From contig JAYYUG010000031.1 in NCBI GenBank assembly GCA_036344135.1, positions 1 to 11,682 of the forward strand: 11,682 bases of DNA. The letters run 5' to 3'. This DNA is from GCA-002731945 sp036344135. GTDB taxonomy: Bacteria > Pseudomonadota > Alphaproteobacteria > MED-G09. Below the pieces are notes generated by a model that saw only the letters and a list, made by a program, of their open reading frames with translations, ran no database searches and had not been told where the DNA came from. This document shows, one piece after another, positions 6,465 through 11,682 of the stretch. The position numbers and the translations under genes were made by a program. The first letter of the stretch is position 1; every line of letters starts with the position of its first letter.

Positions 6465-7676
6465 ATGGATTCTGGAAATACTGCTTGGATTTTAACATCA
6501 ACCGCATTGGTACTTTTTATGACCTTACCTGGCCTTGCCTTGTTTTATGGTGGTTTGGTTCGTTCTAAAAATGTTTTATCTGTTTTAATGCAATGCATTT
6601 CAATTGCGTGTTTAGCGTCAGTGCTTTGGCTTGCAATAGGATATAGCTTAGCTTTTGGAGATGGCAACGCATGGATTGGAGACGCGTCTAGAATCTTTCT
6701 TTTGGGAGTTGAGAGAGATACTCTCTCGGGTGATATTCCTGAAACAGTATTTTTTGCTTTTCAAATGACTTTTGACGTTATTACACCTGCATTAATTGTT
6801 GGTGCCTATGTTGAAAGAATAAAATTTGGAGCTGTTCTACTTTTTAGTGCCCTTTGGTTGCTTGTAGTTTATGCCCCCGTCACTCATTGGATTTGGTCAG
6901 GAAATGGTTGGTTATATCAGGCGGGTCTTTTGGATTTTGCAGGAGGTCTAGTTGTTCATTTAACGGCAGGATCATCTGCTCTAGTTTTAGCCGCTATGTT
7001 GGGTCCTCGCTCTAATTTTCCACATCAAGTTGATCCACCTCACAATCCAAGCATGGTAATGATAGGTGCATCTATGTTGTGGGTTGGATGGTTTGGCTTT
7101 AACGCCGGAAGCGCTTTAGCGGCTGATGGAAACGCCGGAATGGCAATGGTAGTGACTCATATTTCTGCGGCTACAGCCTCTTTGGTATGGATGCTGATTG
7201 ATTGGGCAAGATTTGGAAAACCAACATTAATTGGGTTGGTGACCGGAACTATCGCTGGTCTAGCCTCAATAACACCTGCTTCAGGATCTGTAGGCCCTAT
7301 TGGTGCCCTGATTATTGGAGCTTCAGCAGGCTCGTTATGTTACCTTTTTGTTAATATTGTTAAAAACAATCTGAAAATTGATGACTCTCTAGATGTTTTT
7401 GCGGTTCACGGAATAGGTGGTGCTTTAGGGATAATCCTAGTTTCATTTCTAGTTGATTCTAATATCGGCGGTGCTGGATATGCCGATGGTATGAATGCTG
7501 CCTCACAACTATCGGTTCAAATAAAGGGATTGTTAGCAGTTCTTGCTTTGTCTGTAGTGGGTACAGCTGTTATTGCTTTCGTGGTTAAGGCATTGGTAGG
7601 ATTAAAGGTCGAATCTTCCGTTGAAGAGGATGGTCTGGATATCTCTACTCATGGAGAAACTAATAGCGGTTCGTAG
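6465..7676 (+). CDS. amtB: Ammonium transporter
   Basis: An Amt/Rh family channel of 403 residues with about 11 membrane helices, conducting ammonium into the cell. Key residues align with E. coli AmtB at an offset of three: D157 and H165 in LDFAGGLVVH, H315 in DVFAVHGIGG, and S216 in WFGFNAGSA. The C-tail GLDISTHGE is the segment that binds the regulator GlnK, though no glnK gene is adjacent. After the Phe-gate residue F103 stands Asp (D104), where I expect a small residue. There is no cleavable signal peptide; the protein begins directly with the first helix. ATG at 6465 was preferred to an in-frame TTG at 6459 because GGGGGA at 6451-6456 is 8 bases from the ATG and only 2 from the TTG. Seventy-five bases separate it from the Rieske gene, so co-transcription is possible. 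Confidence 0.95.
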   Translation: MDSGNTAWILTSTALVLFMTLPGLALFYGGLVRSKNVLSVLMQCISIACLASVLWLAIGYSLAFGDGNAWIGDASRIFLLGVERDTLSGDIPETVFFAFQMTFDVITPALIVGAYVERIKFGAVLLFSALWLLVVYAPVTHWIWSGNGWLYQAGLLDFAGGLVVHLTAGSSALVLAAMLGPRSNFPHQVDPPHNPSMVMIGASMLWVGWFGFNAGSALAADGNAGMAMVVTHISAATASLVWMLIDWARFGKPTLIGLVTGTIAGLASITPASGSVGPIGALIIGASAGSLCYLFVNIVKNNLKIDDSLDVFAVHGIGGALGIILVSFLVDSNIGGAGYADGMNAASQLSVQIKGLLAVLALSVVGTAVIAFVVKALVGLKVESSVEEDGLDISTHGETNSGS

Positions 7677-7709
7677 TTTTTATTTTTGAGAGATATTGTA
7701 GACTAAAAT

Positions 7710-7735
7710 AATTAAGATTTTCGTTAATCTTAATT
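7710..7735 (+). other. Ten-base-pair hairpin between amtB and the second Rieske gene
   Basis: AATTAAGATT (7710-7719) pairs perfectly with AATCTTAATT (7726-7735) across a 6-nt loop TTCGTT. It ends 8 bases before the AGGAGAG ribosome binding site of the next gene. It is AT-only but long; it may moderate read-through from amtB, act as a leader structure, or be an operator. Confidence 0.45.
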
Positions 7736-7751
7736 TCTTGGCAGGAGAGCC

Positions 7752-9134
7752 ATGACAGATCTTGAGGATATTAAAAAGATTCAACCGGGACCTCTCGTTG
7801 AAGAAATATTAAAATCAGATTCTGGAAATGTACCCGATGCATTGTTGGATGAGTCATACGAATTTCTCGGTAATGAGGACATACCTTTCGATAGATATAC
7901 TTCAAAAGACTTCTTTGAAAAAGAAATGGAATCTATGTGGTGCAAAACATGGCAATGGGCTTGCCGTTTAGAGCATATTCCAAATGTAGGTGATTATATA
8001 GTTTATGAAATAGGCCCGTATTCAGTTTTTGTTGTTAGAACTTCCGCGAACGAAATCAAGGCTTATAATAATTCTTGTTTACATAGAGGTACAAAATTAA
8101 AACATCCGGACAGTATGGGGTGTTCAGATGAAATTAAGTGCCCCTATCATGGGTGGACTTGGAATTTAGATGGAACTTTAAAATATATTCCTGAATCTTG
8201 GGATTTTTCTTATATTGCTGAAGAGGGATATAAGCTCATAGAAGTAAGAGCTGATATATGGGGTGGTTTTGTTTTTATTAATTTCGATAAAGATGCCGAA
8301 AGTTTAGAAAAATACTTAGGCGTTCTTTCCGAACATTTTAAGAATTGGCCTCTCGATGAGAGATATATTGCTCTTCATATACAGAAGGAATTACCCTGTA
8401 ATTGGAAAGCTGCTCTCGAAGCGTTTATTGAAAACTATCATACTCAAACAACTCATCCTCAGATTATTTGGAGCGGTGGGGTAGGTGATTCCAATACTAA
8501 GTATGACGTTTTTGATGATCATGTCAGCAGGTTTCATGCTCCTTTAGGTGTTGCTAGTCCAAACATTAAAGAAAAACTTACCGAACAAGAAATATTAGAC
8601 TCTATGTTGGTTGGCGATAGATCTAATGTTGATGGCGGTGTTAAGGTCCCCGAAGGATCAACTGCAAGAAAAGTAATGGCAGAAACACTTCGTTCAAACA
8701 TAGGAAAGGAATACAATGTTGATCTTTCCAAATATTCTGATAGCGAAGTAATTGATACATTGGAATATCACTTGTTTCCGAATATGTTTCTTTTTCCCGG
8801 TCTTTCTTTACCGATGATTTACCGTTTTCGTCCAATAGGTAACGATCCAGACAATACTCTTTTCGATTTACTTTTTTTAAGACCAATCCCTATGGGAAAA
8901 CCTACGCCTGAACCAGCAGAACCGGTTAGGTTAAGTCCGGAGGAATCTTATTCAAGTGTTGAAGGGATTGATCCTGATTTTGGAAGTTTGTATGATCAAG
9001 ACACACAAAATTTAAGAATGCAGCAGGAAGGTTTTTATGCAGCACAGAAAAAAGGTCAGACCCTCGCAACTTATCAGGAAATAAGAGTGCGTCATCTACA
9101 TAAGATTATAGATAAATATATAGATAGAGAGTGA
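7752..9134 (+). CDS. Rieske non-heme iron oxygenase, alpha subunit (second copy)
   Basis: A 460-residue oxygenase component, distinct in sequence from the copy at 2246-3610. Rieske ligands are C109-x-H111 (CLHRG) and C130-x-x-H133 (CPYH). The iron site is H230 and H235 in ENYHTQTTHP, with D417 in DQDTQN as probable carboxylate ligand. E227 replaces the bridging Asp of naphthalene dioxygenase. Residues 1-45 precede the Rieske domain, and the inserted stretch 240-330 is polar and variable. AGGAGAG a few bases before ATG 7752 supports the start. No beta subunit, ferredoxin or reductase is adjacent, so a homo-oligomer with distant redox partners is likely. Its position after an ammonium transporter is compatible with oxidative N-dealkylation of an amine, which is inference only. 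It converges on the diheme cytochrome with a 4-nt gap. Confidence 0.93.
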   Translation: MTDLEDIKKIQPGPLVEEILKSDSGNVPDALLDESYEFLGNEDIPFDRYTSKDFFEKEMESMWCKTWQWACRLEHIPNVGDYIVYEIGPYSVFVVRTSANEIKAYNNSCLHRGTKLKHPDSMGCSDEIKCPYHGWTWNLDGTLKYIPESWDFSYIAEEGYKLIEVRADIWGGFVFINFDKDAESLEKYLGVLSEHFKNWPLDERYIALHIQKELPCNWKAALEAFIENYHTQTTHPQIIWSGGVGDSNTKYDVFDDHVSRFHAPLGVASPNIKEKLTEQEILDSMLVGDRSNVDGGVKVPEGSTARKVMAETLRSNIGKEYNVDLSKYSDSEVIDTLEYHLFPNMFLFPGLSLPMIYRFRPIGNDPDNTLFDLLFLRPIPMGKPTPEPAEPVRLSPEESYSSVEGIDPDFGSLYDQDTQNLRMQQEGFYAAQKKGQTLATYQEIRVRHLHKIIDKYIDRE

Positions 9135-9144
9135 TTCCCTATCT
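9122..9144. terminator. Hairpin spanning two convergent stop codons
   Basis: AGATAG (9122-9127) pairs with CTATCT (9139-9144) over an 11-nt loop covering the Rieske TGA and touching the cytochrome TAG. Short T-rich sequence follows on the plus strand. A weak bidirectional terminator is possible; nothing else in this 4-nt gap could stop transcription. Confidence 0.3.
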
Positions 9145-10149
9145 CAATTCTTTTATCCATTCTTCAATTAATGGGATTGCCTCTTCATGATTTAATGAGC
9201 GACTTAATTCGGGCATCATAATACCTGGATCAGTAGACATCATTCTAAACAAGAGGATAGATTCTTTTGCATTTCCTGGTTCAATTATGTATTTAAAATT
9301 GCCACTCCCCCTGCCTGCAGCTACTGGTCTTTTTTTGATACCAAGTGTCACAGGAACTTTTTCTTCAAGATCTAAATAGAAACCAGAGTTACTAGCAGAT
9401 CCGCCTCTTCTGTGACAGTGAGCACAATTAGCATCAAGATATGAACGAGCTCTGTCTTCAATGGGAAACATATTATTATTCCAGATTGCAGGATTTGACT
9501 TCAGACGTTTAGGAATATTTTTTAAAATCATATTTCTTGACCAATATTGAATCTGATTTTCTTGACCACTATAGTAACCGAAATTGATATTCATATTTCT
9601 TCCTTTAGGGCCGATAGGTATTATTCTATTATCGATTTCATGACAAGATTTACATTGATTAATATTCGGGGCTCTATATCTTACCTTCTTTTTCTTACCG
9701 ACCACATTTGTCCATTCAATTTGGAAAGTATGTCCAGTTACTTTCAATTTTGCATCTGTTTGTTGTTGATTCCATATATAGTTATATGGTTTCCAGCCAT
9801 CTTCTTCATGAACAAGAAGCCGTGTTTCTAGCAAAATTAATCCAGATTCTTTATCTCTTTCATCAACTGGGTAGGCAAAGGTCTTTATAATAGTTGTTCC
9901 TTTAGGAAATTCAAAAACTTCTTCGTAATTATATATCGCTGAACTACTTGCGCCCATGTGTATAAAACGAAGCTTGTAGGCATAATCTGAAAAAAGAGGA
10001 TTAGCTATCCCATAAGGGATGACATCTTGAGAAGGTATTTGATCCTTCAAATTCACAAAGAAATTATATTCGGATAAATATTTGTGAGCAGCAAAGCCAG
10101 TTTCCGAGGCAAAAAAAAGAAAAATTATTAATGATAAAAATTTTTTCAA
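9139..10149 (-). CDS. SO2930-type diheme c-type cytochrome
   Basis: A 336-residue secreted protein with signal peptide 1-20 or 21 (hydrophobic core, ETGFA-A) and two heme c sites, CKSCH at 166-170 and CAHCH at 242-246. The segment VIPYGIANPLFSDYAYKLRF (43-62), the GTTIIKTFAYP strand (84-94) and the ending PGNAKESILLFRMM...MMPELSR match the SO2930/HNE_0200 family as I remember it. This periplasmic family is regularly encoded beside a parallel beta-helix protein; its function is unknown. The start is a TTG whose last two bases begin the TGA of the upstream beta-helix gene (TTGA overlap); there is no Shine-Dalgarno sequence and the next Met is residue 65, so translation is probably coupled. Methionines M311/M312 may provide a distal heme ligand (inference). 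Confidence 0.88.
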   Translation of the reverse strand: MKKFLSLIIFLFFASETGFAAHKYLSEYNFFVNLKDQIPSQDVIPYGIANPLFSDYAYKLRFIHMGASSSAIYNYEEVFEFPKGTTIIKTFAYPVDERDKESGLILLETRLLVHEEDGWKPYNYIWNQQQTDAKLKVTGHTFQIEWTNVVGKKKKVRYRAPNINQCKSCHEIDNRIIPIGPKGRNMNINFGYYSGQENQIQYWSRNMILKNIPKRLKSNPAIWNNNMFPIEDRARSYLDANCAHCHRRGGSASNSGFYLDLEEKVPVTLGIKKRPVAAGRGSGNFKYIIEPGNAKESILLFRMMSTDPGIMMPELSRSLNHEEAIPLIEEWIKELR

Positions 10150-11405
10150 TTAGACCATTTAGTTTTAAAATTAACTTTATCAATAGGAGGCATCTCACCT
10201 TCGTAATCATTATAATTTTTGTTGGGAGAATGAAACCACGGTATTAAGGCATATGATATTAAATTTAAATTTATCATGTCGACTCTTGTTCCATCGTCCT
10301 TAAAATTTTCCCCTAGAATTAATCTCTTTGATCCGCCAAATCCAAGCCACTCACTAATTTTTGTAACCCCATCCCAGATGATTTCTGGGGCCTTTCCCTT
10401 GACAATTTCAGCTATAGGAGCAGCCCTATCCTTGTCGATATTAAAACCGTTATTGTCCAGCTTATTATTGTGAATAAATATGGCGTTTGGAAGAGGATTA
10501 TAATTTTCGTCATCGTAATCATCAAGATAACTAACTACTAATATCCCTGCCGTAGCATTTCCAGAGATTCTGTTGTTCCTAACCTCAACTCTCTCGTTAG
10601 CCATAACCATAATTCCTGTGCCATTGGGGGTCTTTCCTACTATGTTTCCTTCGGGAGCAAAATTTGGTGTATCATTATCCAAGACTTGATTTTGTGCAAC
10701 GAGGATGTCATGCCCACCCTGTTTGGGAAGGTTGGGCAGATCGAACACAAGTATACCCCCAGTATTATGTTGGGCGATATTTCCAGTTACCTCAGCATGG
10801 TAACTATTTTCGATTTCGATACCTGCAACATTGTATCTTGCTTCACTGTTTATGACCTTAATACGTTCGGATTGACCAACATATATCCCTGCATCCGATG
10901 CCCCAATGGCAATGCAACTGTCAATTAAAACATCAGTACTTTCTACAGGATAGATTCCATAAGCACCATTGGTTGATTTTGGCCCACCTGTCCATTCTGC
11001 TCTTATACGAATAAATCTTATTCCTTGAGCTTTTTTTGCTACAATGGCATCGCCAATTGTATCCTCAACTGCAAAGTCTCTTAAAGTAATACCATTACTA
11101 GTGATCAATAGTCCTTGGGAGCCAGATTTTTGTTTTTTAAACGATAAAATTGTTTTATCTATTCCAGCACCTGAAATTGTAACATTATCTACATCCAAAG
11201 ATAAACCATCTTCGAATTCATATACTCCTTCTGACAAAAAAATTTCACTATTAGGCTCTGCCAAAATTAAAGCTTCTTGTAGTACTTCGTAGGAATCCGG
11301 TCCAGGCGTAAGAATAATTTCAGCTCTTATACCAGTATCATTATTTAGTAATGCAAAAATACCAAAAGTAAAAAAAATGATAATTTTCTTTATTTTGTTA
11401 TACAT
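10146..11405 (-). CDS. Secreted parallel beta-helix repeat protein
   Basis: A 419-residue protein with a signal peptide of about 28 residues (Lys-rich start, hydrophobic core, GIRA-E). Residues about 45-320 carry successive beta-helix rungs of 20-25 residues: VTISGAGIDKT, GITLRDFAVEDT, GIRFIRIRAEW, VLIDSCIAIGAS, IKVINSEARYN, AEVTGNIAQHN, VEVRNNRISGN and IFIHNNKLDNN, alternating with GIYV, GIEI, GILVF, GIMVM and GILVV strands. This pattern is that of right-handed parallel beta-helix proteins (pectin lyase-like fold). The family (TIGR03805 as I recall) is the regular partner of SO2930-type diheme cytochromes. Pectin lyase folds often bind or cleave polysaccharide, but no catalytic residues are recognised here. 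The C-terminal 90 residues are non-repetitive. ATG 11405 is 2 nt after the nudC stop, and the gene overlaps the next by 4 nt. Confidence 0.88.
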   Translation of the reverse strand: MYNKIKKIIIFFTFGIFALLNNDTGIRAEIILTPGPDSYEVLQEALILAEPNSEIFLSEGVYEFEDGLSLDVDNVTISGAGIDKTILSFKKQKSGSQGLLITSNGITLRDFAVEDTIGDAIVAKKAQGIRFIRIRAEWTGGPKSTNGAYGIYPVESTDVLIDSCIAIGASDAGIYVGQSERIKVINSEARYNVAGIEIENSYHAEVTGNIAQHNTGGILVFDLPNLPKQGGHDILVAQNQVLDNDTPNFAPEGNIVGKTPNGTGIMVMANERVEVRNNRISGNATAGILVVSYLDDYDDENYNPLPNAIFIHNNKLDNNGFNIDKDRAAPIAEIVKGKAPEIIWDGVTKISEWLGFGGSKRLILGENFKDDGTRVDMINLNLISYALIPWFHSPNKNYNDYEGEMPPIDKVNFKTKWSN

Positions 11406-11407
11406 AC

Positions 11408-11682
11408 TTAATCCCGTTCTACAAAAGCTTTAACCAAAGGATGCGCTATGGCCATCGGTGGTGGAACAAAAAAATCTGTTTTGCTACCCCCATTTAAGGC
11501 ATCCTTTAATTCTTCTCGATTAAACCATCTACCCTCATCAAGTTCAACCTCGTCCAGTTTAAATTGATTAGATTCCGCATCAGCTATACATCCTATCATC
11601 AGGGAATTAGGAAAAGGCCAGGGCTGACTAGAATGGTATTTTGCGTCTAAGATTTTTATACCGGCTTCTTCTTTTAGCTCCC
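11408..11682 (-). CDS. nudC: NAD(+)/NADH diphosphatase, C-terminal part (partial)
   Basis: The frame stays open to the window edge, so the true start lies beyond 11682; an ATG at 11599 is internal. The 90 visible residues begin inside the Nudix box (ELKEEAGI, the REUxEExGU half) and continue with SQPWPFPNSLM, the array that identifies NADH pyrophosphatases within the Nudix superfamily, then DEGRWFNREEL and FVPPPMAIAHPLVKAFV near the end. The enzyme cleaves NADH or NAD+ to NMN(H) and AMP and in some bacteria removes NAD caps from RNA. It is a core gene; in this window it leads a tight minus-strand operon with the beta-helix and diheme cytochrome, only 2 nt from the next start. A Zn-ribbon expected upstream cannot be checked. 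Confidence 0.93.
   Translation of the reverse strand, partial: ELKEEAGIKILDAKYHSSQPWPFPNSLMIGCIADAESNQFKLDEVELDEGRWFNREELKDALNGGSKTDFFVPPPMAIAHPLVKAFVERD

Noticed and set aside
7101..7140. Direct repeat of AACGCCGGAA within amtB
   Set aside because: Both copies encode conserved or near-conserved Asn-Ala-Gly in frame; explained by protein sequence, not a mobile or regulatory repeat.
1..11682. CRISPR array, tRNA, IS element, integrase or att site
   Set aside because: No regularly spaced repeats, tRNA-like cloverleaf, transposase motif or terminal repeats were noticed on either strand; there is no gene-free stretch over 300 bases.

Overview
The window is AT-rich bacterial DNA, most likely from a marine-type alphaproteobacterium. 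The main reason is the core block in the middle: a membrane-anchored c-type cytochrome, divergent from kdsB and then pheA, an order I associate with alphaproteobacteria. The PheA also has the alphaproteobacterial-looking GEPGANSH and ALGGFATNGVNM stretches. A TonB-dependent receptor and a Kdo pathway gene show a Gram-negative cell. No IS element, phage gene, tRNA, rRNA or CRISPR array was found.

Layout. (1) 1-240: C-terminal end of a TonB-dependent receptor, followed by two hairpins with T-runs. (2) 408-3610: an oxidative accessory module. A cytochrome P450 (+) converges on a two-gene minus-strand operon encoding a SnoaL/NTF2-fold protein and a Rieske non-heme iron oxygenase alpha subunit. 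(3) 3736-6300: core genes, namely the cytochrome c with an unusual coiled-coil insertion, kdsB interrupted by an in-frame TAA, and pheA. (4) 6465-9134: an ammonium transporter followed by a second Rieske oxygenase alpha subunit. (5) 9139-11682 (minus): nudC (5' end outside the window), a secreted parallel beta-helix protein and a diheme cytochrome of the SO2930 type. These three are packed with a 2-nt gap and a 4-nt TTGA overlap.

How the parts may work together. The TonB receptor, P450, SnoaL-like protein and Rieske oxygenases together suggest uptake and oxidative breakdown of a hydrophobic or quaternary-amine compound. No ferredoxin or reductase for the oxygenases lies in the window, so electrons must come from elsewhere. 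Both Rieske proteins lack a classical beta subunit beside them and carry Glu at the position that bridges the Rieske and iron sites. The beta-helix and diheme cytochrome form a known conserved pair of unknown function, here tied to nudC.

The most checkable oddities are the nonsense codon in kdsB, the repeated coiled-coil spacer in the cytochrome c, the beta-helix/diheme pair, and several inverted repeats sitting in promoter-like positions.
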